Source of the DNA: Tubiluchus corallicola
Taxonomy: Eukaryota > Priapulida > Priapulimorpha > Priapulimorphida > Tubiluchidae
Direction: 5' to 3'
NCBI GenBank assembly: GCA_030141605.1
Contig: JAQGDQ010000044.1
Coordinates: 220,001 to 284,000, forward strand
Length of the DNA: 64,000 bases
Every line of letters starts with the position of its first letter. Position 1 is the first letter of the stretch. The notes below the pieces were generated by a model, which saw only the letters and a list, made by a program, of their open reading frames with translations, did not search any database and was not told the origin of the DNA. The position numbers and the translations under genes were made by a program. Shown here one piece after another: positions 39,541-64,000 of this stretch.

Positions 39541-41636
39541 CTAAAATTGTATATTTTGATATGACACCGCTGTGTGTTTTTTGCAGTAATTATAACCAGC
39601 ATTGTCACTATTACTAAATTTTCTGTCATTTTGTGATTAAAAACCTGGAGACATTGACATTTTATCTAGACTTTTTATTTCCTTGAGTTTTTTCTGGCTG
39701 AATAATCAGTAAAATTTTGATTTAAAATCGACCCAGTAAAAAATTTGGTATTGTAAGTTTCATTCATTTAAATATTTTCCTAAGTTTGCTTATTAAAATT
39801 TACGTAACTGTGCAAAAATTTGAGGTATCTTTATTACCATTTTTACTGAAAAATTTTCGGTATTTTTTCTTGAACTTCTGTTTTCATATAATACCAATTA
39901 TGATTTGAATATCCATTAATGTTTTTTTGTCAACTAATATATTGCTGCCAGTAAAGTGTGTTTTTACTGGAAATCAACTGGCCCAAAAATTGATTTAGAA
40001 TGGATTTTATACTGTCAAGTGATTATATAAAAATCATTGTTCTAAAGTTATTGCATGCGACAGCATCTTATAAGCTGTGGAAAAATTTTCCTACACACTA
40101 CAAATAGTTTATTGAGAAAATAAATGTAAATGAGATGCAACAATTTGAATTTATTTGTTTTGCTTTGTAGCCTGAAGTATGCACTGTAGTTTAATACACT
40201 CTTGCCGTTACTGATTACTCAATGTGTCCAAATGATTTGTTATGTAATTTAGCCTGGCATATTTTTGGTACCTTCCTAACCTATGCAAGCACACATCGAC
40301 AAAATCATGGTCATTCTTCCCTTTTTGAATTCTGTGTACATGTGTGAAGTGTGCCAAACTTATTGCCTGTACATACTGAGTAAATTGTGAATTGAACCAG
40401 TTTGAACCCTATTTTTCTAATATTTTAAGCATCCAGGTTATAATAATTTTTTGTTTTCTTCTTTGAACCAATGAAACCAATGTTTATTCTTTTTTTAGTC
40501 TAAATATATTTTTAATTTCATTGAACCTTTACAAACTCTATGTTCTGCAACTCTATGACCCAATATACCTGTAAATTACTGATATCATTTAGCAATTACG
40601 CTAACGATACCTTAAGACAGATCTTTACAATCATCAAGTACAACTTAATTTCAAGTGATACTATTTAGCCTGAGAAACCCCCCTAGAGTATTACATTGGA
40701 CTTTTCTCCCTAACCTTGCTACGCAACTAAAATGTCGTTACCGTAATTATAAAAATTTTTATATAATAATGCTTTTTACAATTGGACACCTTGCAAAAAC
40801 ATTGATATTAATTAACAAGTCACGTGCAGTGCTAACATGTATAAAAAATGCATAATTTGAGCTTGAAGAGCCACCATTTTATCAGAGAAAATCTGAAATA
40901 ATAAAGAAACAAATGATTATAATTCAACTACATCGAGAGAGAAAGTAAAAACCAAACAATACTATTGTAAATAAACGAGCGAATATGCGGCGCAAACGCG
41001 AGAATTTAAATTTAACCAAAGAGCTTGAAGACATACGCCTAAAAATCGATTGCCTGTTACTTTAGAGACGGCTGTGCCAGCAGTTAGCAATAAGTAGTCT
41101 GATTTCATGAGTAGTATGAACGAGCAAAAATCTTTCTGGGCGTGCACGATTTCACAAAAATTAAACTATTTACTACTTGTGTATGTACTATTTAGATAAG
41201 GCGCAGTTATAAATTTACAATTTTTTAAAAACGCTGTGGTGCTACCTGGTTCTTTCTTATACCATACACTTGCAAACCATTGCCCAAAATAGAATAAGGA
41301 AAGTACTTTGTCACATTGTGCATCACCGTGGCACAGTTTATATAATAGTATTACATTACTGTGATAAAATATTATGTATTGTGTGCATACATTATGCAAT
41401 AGTATTATTTAAACTAAGACCATAGGTACAGCTCAGTTAACTCCTTCACAACAATGAAACTAACGTAAGAGTCGTACGTAAGTTCCTTTATAATTCCTGC
41501 TTTCTTTGTCATTGCTGCAAACTTTGATTGCTGATCTTCATTTTGAAGATTTCCGTACTGCATCCGCGGGCAACATAAAAAAAGTTGCCAAATCTTGAGT
41601 TGTAGTGAATTAAGAATCTCAGTTGTATTTGTAATT

Positions 41637-42080
41637 GTAATTTATTATCCAGTTCAGCGTAATTACGATTAGCATTATCACATTATAACTAATATAAATC
41701 AAATCTGGTTATAATAATTGTAACAAAATTATATTGATGCGCTATTATGTGATACAATTAGGGAAAATGCAAATATAATTATAATAATTGTAAAAGAACT
41801 ATATTAATATAGTTACTAAACTATATAATAGTTTATCAGCTGAAATATATGCTGCACTGTCAAGTTACCAACCTCTATTCAACTGATGAGGCCAGGGCGA
41901 AAGCTCCTGAATAAATATTGTAATCTTATGTTGAGTAATTTCGTAATTTATTGTCCACTTCAGCATGATTACATTATCGCATTGTAACTATATATCAAAT
42001 CAATTACATGTATTACATTTCAAATCAATGTAATCACATTAATATAAAAGCACTATATTATTAATATAGTTACTAACTAC
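41637..42080 (+). repeat. Imperfect direct duplication of about 300 bp, AT-rich
   Basis: GTAATTTATTATCCAGTTCA and its following block (CATTATAACTA...ATCAAAT, then TATATTAATATAGTTACTAA) recurs from about 41944 as GTAATTTATTGTCCACTTCA with the same block order. No coding potential. Confidence 0.5.
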
Positions 42081-42518
42081 ATAACAACAGGAAAATATGC
42101 TGCATGGTGGTCAAGAAGCAAAGCTTGTAAGACCACCATGAAAGGGGAGAAAAAACTGCTTAACAAGAGAAAAAATAGGAAAACAGAGAATAGTTAAGAT
42201 AAAATAATAGACAAAGATAGAGAAAAAGAGAAGAGAAATGAAATAGAAAGGAGTTCAGCAGAGACGTGATGCAAACGTATGAAAATATAAACTGTAATGT
42301 AACCAGTCGCGGGATGTACTGTAACTATCGCACTTCATGGCAAAACCCAAAAAATGGGTTTGAGACTATAAAGGGCATTATATTCTTCTCTGTTAATATA
42401 TCCAGGGAATTAAATATATATAACTAATTTGCTAGGCATACAAGGTATCTGTTGATGTTCTTCTTGAATCTAGTGATGACACAGTTTTCGGAGAAACGAT
42501 TCAAAGAATACTACAAAT

Positions 42519-42546
42519 ATGAAAGCAGCGGAAGCTGATGTGCAAG
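42519..42546 (+). other. Possible 5' exon of the zinc-finger gene (start of a small uORF)
   Basis: ATGAAAGCAGCGGAAGCTGA continues to CAAG and a strong donor GTACGT. Spliced to the acceptor before 43604 it gives an upstream ORF of 28 codons that stops (TGA, 43663-43665) one base before the zinc-finger ATG at 43667. This is a model only. Confidence 0.3.
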
Positions 42547-43007
42547 GTACGTGGATGTCGTTTAATCTGCATTATGTATAGTTTGCAACTGGCAAATGGT
42601 GATGCAAAAAAGCCTTGTACTGGCATAGAATTGATGAACCAAAACTAAGGCTATAAGTTACCTATTACCATTGTAGTCCTAACGCTACAAGCCAGCTACT
42701 AGAAAGGCAAAAAAAGAATATGTATTTTAAAAAAAAGTAGCAGACTGGGGTACTGTTACCAAACAGGGCAACAGTACAACACATGAACGGAGCACCAATT
42801 CGACAGAAGCTAAGTTTAATGGTGACTTTGAATGATGTACGGCAAGCAAAATGCCCTTCAAGCTCATCTAGGATGTGACCCGGAATGCATAATGCTGCAA
42901 AGAATGCTAAATTGGTGAAAAAGAATCTTTGTGTTGATTTAGCTGATGTTACTGATTTGCGTAACTTGAGTGCTAAATCAGAGAGTTTTGGATCATTTTA
43001 TAATTTA

Positions 43008-43089
43008 CAGTCAAACCTTTTTATATCACCTACTTTACGACTGCAAAAAAGTTGACATTATAGCGAGTTTGGCATTAAAACGAGGTGCA

Positions 43090-43169
<80 letters not shown>

Positions 43170-43198
43170 TGTCTATGCAATATAACGAGGTTTGACAA
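43008..43198. mobile_element. Pogo/Tigger-like MITE carrying a (TA)n microsatellite
   Basis: It starts CAGTCAAACCTTTTTATATC and ends ATATAACGAGGTTTGACAA, whose reverse complement matches the start. TA lies on both sides (43006-43007, 43199-43200). A (TA)n run fills 43093-43167. The family has relatives at 2500-2655, 35451-35545 and, more distantly, 34094-35166. Confidence 0.65.
43093..43167. repeat. (TA)n microsatellite
   Basis: About 37 uninterrupted TA dinucleotides inside a miniature element. Confidence 0.95.
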
Positions 43199-43666
43199 TA
43201 CATTTGACTGATATGTTATGCACGGCTTTTTAATTATAAGAAGTTGAGTTTTTTAGTACTTTTTTAGTATTGAGTTTGCAAATTTCAGCTATTGCTGTTT
43301 AATCAAAGATCTCTGATATTTTACCGTGTGATGGTCGTATTTGCTGATAAAGGATAGAAATAGAAATATTAGAGTAAAAGGAACACAAGTCCCATAGAAT
43401 AGTTTATCGATTTATAATTATTATAACCTGATTCACAAAGAGCATATGAGAGTGATGTACTTTTTTCACTAACCGCAATTATTAATTGCTAAGTGATGAA
43501 AGTGAAAACTAGAACTTGATTATGGAAGATGTTCCTTCTTGTCAGTTTACTGTTGTTGTTGCTGTCTGTGTTTTCTTTAATAATTTTTTTCATTGTTTTA
43601 TAGGAATTCAACAGGGAGAAAAGAGTGTTTTTATTGAAGGAATCTCAAAATTAATGTTTATATGAA

Positions 43667-44257
43667 ATGGCAGAAACTCGTTTGCTTGGAAAGCTTTATA
43701 AATGTACCAGATGTAGTAAGAACTTTTCATCACAATCACAGCTCAAACAACACTTTAGAATACACACTGGTGAGAAACCTTACAATTGTACCTTGTGTAA
43801 TAAGAGCTTTTCACAGAAGTGTCATCTTGACCAGCACTTTAGGCTTCACACAGGTGAGAAACCTTACAATTGTACCTTGTGTAATAAGAGATTCTCACAG
43901 CAGTGTCATCTTGACCAGCACTTTAGGCTTCACACAGGTGAGAAACCTTACAAATGTGATAAGTGTGGTAGATGCTTTTTCCAGAAATGTCACCTTGACC
44001 AACATTTGAGAACTCACGCAGACGAAAAGCCTTACAGCTGTGAATTCTGCAAGAAATGCTTTTCCCAACAAGGAAATCTTGTCAAACATATTAGAATTCA
44101 CACTGGTGGAAAACCTTATCAATGTGACTTGTGTAGTAAAAAGTTTTCTGTGGAATCTAGTTTAGTTCGGCATTCCAGAACTCACACTGGTGAAAGGCCA
44201 TACAAACGCCATCGATATAGTAAAAGCTTCTGTAGGTCAAGTCATCTTGCAAAGTAA
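43667..44257 (+). CDS. C2H2 zinc-finger protein, short, last finger decayed
   Basis: One uninterrupted frame of 196 aa from ATG 43667 (in-frame TAA upstream at 43652-43654) to TAA. It carries seven fingers joined by TGEKPY-type linkers. Fingers 1-6 keep C-x2-C-x12-H-x3-H (for example CTLCNKSFSQKCHLDQHFRL). The seventh reads KRHRYSKSFCRSSHLAK and has lost both zinc-binding cysteines and its final histidine before the stop. Fingers 2 and 3 are almost identical in DNA, a recent 84-bp duplication. No KRAB, BTB or SCAN domain is present. It would be a nuclear DNA-binding protein of unknown target. A good acceptor (GTTTTATAG) lies just upstream at 43603, so a non-coding 5' exon is probable. It may be a young, a truncated or a degenerating member of a large family. 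Confidence 0.85.
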   Translation: MAETRLLGKLYKCTRCSKNFSSQSQLKQHFRIHTGEKPYNCTLCNKSFSQKCHLDQHFRLHTGEKPYNCTLCNKRFSQQCHLDQHFRLHTGEKPYKCDKCGRCFFQKCHLDQHLRTHADEKPYSCEFCKKCFSQQGNLVKHIRIHTGGKPYQCDLCSKKFSVESSLVRHSRTHTGERPYKRHRYSKSFCRSSHLAK

Positions 44258-44726
44258 TTAGTAATTTAGCTTAAAGTGTACATGAATAATCTAATTAAAA
44301 GATTTAATTTGCTGTTTGATCTGGTCACACATAAGCAGTCATAGAAAAGATTTGTAATTGTGCATTTATTTAATACTGTTCTTACCAGCTTAGATATCTT
44401 TTCAATGTGTTTGCCTTGAAAAGTGTGTCATCGATTTTTAAACTGATTATGATCTAGATTAAATTACAGCAAGTACGATAAGTAATAGTTGCTAGCTGCT
44501 CGGACTGAATATTGTATCGTACGTGATAAGATACTATTGTCGTGAGATAACGTACCAGTAGTGTTATCACCTTTTTGGATTATTTGTACCTTAACATTGT
44601 ATTTCTGATTTTTAAAGAGGTTGCAGTACAGTTCTTACTACAGTAAGTATGATATATGAGCTGCTCATATATTTTGCTGAAGCTGCTTTGTTCTTTGTGA
44701 TAAACAACAGATTTAGTGTTTTTAAA

Positions 44727-44828
44727 GGCAGTTTGTTATGTCCAGTGACATGTAGTGTTCTCCAACGCAGTTTGTTACATTCAGTGCCATGTAATGTTCT
44801 TCCAGGCAATTCTTACATCCTGTGACAT
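44727..44828 (+). repeat. Short tandem repeat, three degenerate units of about 40 bp
   Basis: Units begin GCAGTTTGTTATGTCCAGTG, GCAGTTTGTTACATTCAGTG and GCAATTCTTACATCCTGTG, each followed by ACATGTAGTGTTCT-like sequence. Confidence 0.75.
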
Positions 44829-45936
44829 GTATTTGTAATTTTCTGTACTACAAAAGCTGACTGTTTATTTATAATAACAGTTATATTTTTCTTTTTACTT
44901 TTTTATTCAACCTATTACATAATATGCATAATCTTTTATTTACAGAGCAAAAATCATTTTAAGGTTTCTTATAGCTTTATTTTCAATATTACAGAATTGT
45001 GCCAAAACTGTGTTTGTTGTTAATACAATGTTACTGCAACAGTGCTTATAGTCAGGACCAGTGCTAGGAAGCACAGGGCCCAATTAGAAAATTGTTACTC
45101 CTCTATCCCACAAATGTTCCAAAACAGTATAAACACTTTGGACATCTTTAACAAACTTTATTATCGAAACTTTATGTTATATAATCAGATTAACAGTGCT
45201 CTTCCCGTGTTGAGGGTTTGTATGTCGTCCACAAATCAGTAAAATTAAAATCCATTTACGATCTAACTAATGCATATTGGGCTTGCCAATTACCTTTATT
45301 AAAAAGGTAAATAGCGGCCATAAACTGAAATTCCAAAACAAATGAACATACGATCAGCAAAAAAACATTGAAACAGATATAAATGGACAGACTGGATAGT
45401 TTCACTGTCTTCACAGTATCAAGAAACTTCGTGCACACTGGACTAATTCATCATGGCATGTGCACGGCGGGCCCAATTTTAATAAATCTGTCCATTGGCT
45501 TAAAACTGGCCGTCTATAGTCGCTGTAATTTTAACGCTAGTGTAGCTGACATAACTTTCAAATTTATTGATTGTCACGTTTACTATCTAAATATTTCTTA
45601 CCTCTAGCGTATACGGTAGTGATTTTCTATAAAATTTAATTTATTTGATGATAGTTGATACAAATAATTCATTTGTATCAAGAATAAGACAATTGCTGTT
45701 TTATTTCTTATTGTATAAGAAATAAAAGTTACAATTCTGAATGAGTTGAATTTTATAATATAGAATAAAAATGGTAGTTGCTAGATGTTCCAAAATCGTT
45801 ATCAAGATCTGCTAATAGGCTAACACACTGCAAGATATTTTTGGCAATTATGCTAGAATTTCTGTGTGGATTTTATGTCAATTTTTTCCTTGTGAGCTTG
45901 ATCCTATAGTTCTTAGTCAATGTGAGCACACCAGTG

Positions 45937-46790
45937 GGTCATCATTGTTGATAACCAGCAGACAGTATCAAACTTTAGCCTATCGTAGCCTAGCAACCTC
46001 AAACAGTGTCAGAGAAGAACCAAATTTCAGAACCTGGTGGCCTAGCAGCCAGCAGATGGTAACAGAGAAGCATCAAGCTTCAGCACATCATGCTCTAGCT
46101 TGTACCAATTGCTGAATGTTTTTTATTGTGGCAAAGCAGACAAGCATTGAAATTCAGCCATATCGTAGCCTAGCAACTAGCAGACAGTATCAAAAAAGCA
46201 TCAAACTTCAGCATATTGTAGCGTAGCAATCAGCAAACAGTCTCATTCATTTTGGGGCTGCTACGTTCTAAGAAACCTGTTGCGCATTCCTGTCACGCTC
46301 ATGCCACCGTCCATGATGCATCACCCTCAAATCTAGAGTTATATTTGCTAAATCTCTTTGCAGTAAATCTATATATGTCAGTAGCTGACCTCGTCTCAGC
46401 TTTTTATTGTTTCAAGCGCTTTACTTAATGCTAGTAAGTAAAGGAGATTCTTTAGGTAATCTTAGTGTATGCCCAAACCAATGCAATCTTCTTTTGCTTA
46501 CTCCAATGATTCTTCTTGACCACATTATACAGATCATTATTGGATATTCAGTCAGGCTATTTTATAGTTTTCTATATATAAACAGTCTCACAAACCATCA
46601 AACTTCAGCATATCGTAGCCCAGCAATGAGCAGACAGTATCACAAAAGTATCAAACTTTAGCACACTGTAGCCTAGCAACATCAAACAGTAACAGAGAAG
46701 CACCAAAATTTAGTAGGTGGTGGCCTAGCAGCCAGCAGATGGTATCAGAGAAGCATCAAGTTTCAATGCATCGTAGCATAGCTTGTGTGC
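45937..46790 (+). repeat. Split minisatellite, unit about 50-60 bp
   Basis: The phrases CAGACAGTATCAAA, AGAAGCATCAAACTTCAGCA and TATCGTAGCCTAGCAA recur in order at 45937-46240 and again at 46565-46790, separated by about 325 bp of unrelated sequence. Copies differ by substitutions and small indels. It lies 0.2-1.1 kb past the 3' end of ZSWIM7. Confidence 0.75.
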
Positions 46791-47026
46791 TTGTATTGCA
46801 TAGTGTTAAATGCTGTTTATCGCTGCAAGAAGCACTGCAAAATGACACTGCCCCCTTTTAAAACAGATGACACACTAAGACTCTCTTCATAGATTACAAT
46901 GCAGACCTGATGGCACTCGAAACTAGTCTTTTGAAATCACAATGTGCAACTGCCACAAGCCACAGTTTGAATGCTACACTTAGTCTTCATGCAGACCACT
47001 GTAGCAAAGGTCATGCTGAAGATTCT

Positions 47027-52235
<5,209 letters not shown>

Positions 52236-53079
52236 GAGAAAACTTAGAAACCGGGTTTCTGAAAAAAAGTAGTTAATAATTCGTAATGCATAAAATCACA
52301 GAGGCCAAGAACCTATTAAGTCTGCTAGTTCAGTTATAATTTCAAACTTAAAGGGAAGGCCAAATCTCATAGCATGTTGGGTTTATTTTAAAATTATCAC
52401 TTAAGAAAGACATAACAAAAAAATTTTCAAAAAATTATCTAAAAAGTACAAGGTAAATTTATAGTACTGCTGTATAGAAATTTTCAGGTACAGTGATGAC
52501 TATCACACACTTGAAAATTATGACATAACCGGTAAACATTGTGGCTTTTTGTAAGTGCATTGTAGCTTTCCGTAAGCGCGTGCTGCTTAAACTAATACAA
52601 ACTTCTGCAGCTCACCAGATGTTCATGCAAAAATATCACAAAATTAGCTATCCAATTTTTTGTAAAAACTTGTTATACTTTTGACACAAATTGACAGTGC
52701 ACTGCTTTTCTTAAATAAACGACGTCGTTGGTGGAAAAAGGGGCATTCAAAATTGGAGCATGCAAGCATGAAATGATTACATTTTTTTGTGAACATCAAA
52801 ATAAGCCCAACTTCCCAGGAGGCTTGGTCTTTGCTTTAAGCGACAAAATTACTGAAAAGAGCTATCAGAAAAACTTTCCGGTTAAACTGTTTGAAAGTAG
52901 TTACATGAAAGGGCTGCTGCAAGCAGGGTGGCCAGATGTCTCTCTCTTGGAAAAATAGTCCTGATTTTAAGCACTCTGTCCTAAGCCCTTTGTAACCTTA
53001 TGAAGGACATTAACTTGTCGTTCTTTTCGAGGTCTGCCTAAAAAAATCTATAAACTACTTTTAACATATTTTAAAACAA

Positions 53080-53340
53080 TTAACGGAGATTTATCAAAGA
53101 AAGAAAACTAAGCCTTGTCGATCTACGGTAAAGATAAGAAAAGCTACGCTTGATTAAGCTCAGTCTTCCATGTGCTTTATTAACAACGTTATTTATATGT
53201 GTTTGAAATTTGACCCTAGTGTCGATGGTGATACCCAGATCTATTTCTTCTGTAACGCTTACAGTTACATTATATTTCTCTAGAACTTTTTCCATTTGCA
53301 TTTTATATGTGCGATCTGCATATACCAGTCTTAGAAGATG
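53080..53340 (-). pseudogene. LINE reverse-transcriptase fragment
   Basis: On the minus strand the frame reads DLGITIDTRVKFQTHINNVV and on to NKAHGRLSLIKRSFSYL. This is the familiar DLGV-x-ID-x-LKF-x-HI...NKA...LGLIKR block near the end of CR1/Jockey/L2-type reverse transcriptases. Only about 80 codons remain, stops lie on both sides, and no endonuclease is present. It is a dead 5'-truncated relic between the ZSWIM7 and TUFM promoters. Confidence 0.7.
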
Positions 53341-53498
53341 TAGAATTAAGTATAATGAATGTATAAACCGTGATGGGGAGAAGTCTTCGTATTGCTAACC
53401 TCAGTATTATATTTTTCTAAACGGCGTCTAATCAAATTTCCGCCATAAAAATCTGAACGAGCAATATGGGAAACTTCCGTCGTTCTTTCGAAATAGAA

Positions 53499-53508
53499 GT
53501 CACGTGAC
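53499..53508. promoter_or_regulatory. CLEAR-type E-box palindrome GTCACGTGAC
   Basis: A perfect 10-bp match to the consensus bound by TFEB/TFE3/MITF and compatible with USF. It ends eight bases before the TUFM ATG (AAAATGGCG, itself YY1-like). The position suggests the core promoter or short 5' UTR of TUFM. The CACGTG core is also half of a Mondo/MLX carbohydrate-response element. Confidence 0.5.
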
Positions 53509-53515
53509 ACTAAAA

Positions 53516-62884
<9,369 letters not shown>

Positions 62885-64000
62885 AGAAAAAATTAGTTGT
62901 CTCCTCTTTTGGCCTGACTGTGTATAGTTTTGTAATTAAAGTTTAAGATGTTAAACAGAGCTTCTCAGACAAGCAAACTGCCACTGTGAGTTAAATGACT
63001 TCACCATTTTCTGATTAATGTGCGTTTGTTGCTTATTGTAAAACCTCAGTATTTGTGAGTAATATGTGCCAGGTTCCTCGTTTAAATAAGAAACTGTTAA
63101 GGAAGCAAGCGCTGTCGATATTTGATTTTGTAGTTTTCTCGCATTTAAGAAATTTTGAGTGAAATCACGTTTCAGAAACATTTGTTATAATTTCACTAAT
63201 GTGAAATCCATGCATGTATATTTATAGCATAGCCATACCTGTCTAGTATCTACCAGCCAAACTAGTTCGGTATTTGTAATGGCGAAGTATTAATCATTAA
63301 TATAAATGATTATTTCAGCTAATTGGTGGCTTTATTAGAGATTATGTATGATCTCAATTTCCCAATGGTGATACGTTTCCTAAGCTGTCCTTGTTTTAAC
63401 CAAGTTTAAACGGAAGCCTACTCAGCCTTGGTTTAATTTGATCTGACACTCACAATTTATGTTACAATTTTACTTGAAATAAGCACAGCTTACGTGTCAT
63501 CAGCACAGAAATTAACATGTTAAAGCGAAGAAATTATTGCTTCTTGTGAGAAAATGAATAAAAGTTTTTAGTTCAATATCCTAGCTGTGTATTTCTCTTT
63601 CAAAATACTTGTGGTGCCATACTTTCATCTTTAAGCAATTGTATTTTTTACAACTTTAAGCCATAAATAATTGCCTAAACATAATTTATTATCTAATATA
63701 CGAACACACTGTGTACACAAATTATAGGATACAAATATTTTCACATTAACACGCTGAAATACTGAAATTATTGTTTCATGTTGACAATAACAGATGCATC
63801 AAGGATTATTGTTTGATAAATACAACTTACCAAATAAATGACTTAATATTAAATGTGAATTGGCTGAGAGATTCAAATTGTAAAAATTGTACTGACTGTA
63901 ACTTATGAATGTCATAAACCGCAGCCAGGACCACATCGTACTTTCCTCATAATAGGAATTCACTTATAAAAGAAAAGATCCATACTGCTTTGCTAATTGT
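62885..64000. other. TUFM 3' UTR and AT-rich downstream flank
   Basis: ATTAAA at 62935-62940 is the likely TUFM cleavage signal. Beyond it I see only AT-rich sequence with no open frame or conserved motif that I recognise. Confidence 0.6.

Larger units (their letters stand above)
38919..43666. other. Mondo 3' UTR/flank and intergenic repeats
   Basis: Candidate Mondo polyadenylation signals are ATTAAA at 39636-39641 and AATAAA at 40119-40124. A 25-bp tandem repeat lies at 39383-39540. From 41637 to 42080 an imperfect duplication of an AT-rich block occurs. The (TA)n-bearing MITE is at 43008-43198. A possible 5' exon of the zinc-finger gene ends at 42546. I see no other gene. Confidence 0.5.
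44258..47026. other. Intergenic region with two local tandem repeats
   Basis: Three degenerate copies of a unit of about 40-48 bp (GCAGTTTGTTAYATYCAGTG...) lie at 44727-44828. A 50-60-bp minisatellite family occurs at 45937-46240 and again at 46565-46790. No gene is recognised. Confidence 0.55.
52236..53515. other. Divergent ZSWIM7-TUFM promoter region
   Basis: 1.28 kb between the two start codons. It contains a LINE reverse-transcriptase relic (53080-53340, minus) and a short ORF (52728-52958, plus) that I cannot assign. The TUFM-proximal end carries a CLEAR-type palindrome. No TATA box is evident. Confidence 0.55.

Noticed and set aside
43662-44009. Second plus-strand ORF overlapping the zinc-finger gene
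   Set aside because: A frame shadow produced by the repeated finger codons.
52728-52958. 76-codon ORF upstream of TUFM as a gene
   Set aside because: No recognised motif, no good start context and no splice-linked neighbour; left as unassigned in the spacer description.

Overview
The window looks like nuclear DNA of an animal, most likely an invertebrate. It is AT-rich, genes are split by many GT-AG introns from about 100 bp to several kb, and the non-coding DNA is full of microsatellites, minisatellites, small inverted-repeat transposons and LINE tails. The protein families (Mondo, SLC66A2, ZSWIM7, mitochondrial EF-Tu, C2H2 zinc fingers) are metazoan, but the sequence alone does not fix the phylum. 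Two genes begin right after a 3' splice-acceptor-like sequence, so either upstream non-coding exons or spliced-leader trans-splicing (known from tunicates, cnidarians and flatworms) is possible.

Layout. At 1.2-1.6 kb (+) lies a small secreted cysteine-rich peptide. From about 12.1 kb down to 3.35 kb (-) runs a multi-exon gene for a large, low-complexity, basic-tailed protein that I could not name; its 3' exons are clear and its 5' part is incomplete. At 17.46-15.04 kb (-) is SLC66A2, a PQ-loop membrane protein (5 exons, 259 aa). At 21.5-38.9 kb (+) is the glucose-sensing transcription factor Mondo (MLXIP/MLXIPL family), 17 exons, 893 aa, reconstructed end to end with consistent splice phases. 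At 43.7-44.3 kb (+) is a short C2H2 zinc-finger ORF with a decayed last finger. At 52.2-47.0 kb (-) is ZSWIM7 (SWS1), 6 exons, 133 aa, with two micro-exons and a 1.2-kb minisatellite in one intron. At 53.5-62.9 kb (+) is mitochondrial elongation factor Tu (TUFM), 12 exons, 457 aa.

Relations. SLC66A2 and Mondo are divergently arranged about 4 kb apart, with a foldback-like repeat between them. ZSWIM7 and TUFM are divergent with 1.28 kb between start codons; a perfect 10-bp CLEAR-type palindrome (CACGTG core) lies just before the TUFM start. I see no functional pathway joining all the genes; this is ordinary animal gene order.

I found no strong candidate for a new biological system. The best leads are the unnamed minus-strand gene, a GC-AG intron in Mondo, splice-acceptor copies in a tandem array next to a TUFM exon, the higher-order minisatellite inside ZSWIM7, and several families of TA-flanked miniature elements in introns. 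All gene models were built by eye from splice sites, reading phase and remembered family sequences; no search was run.
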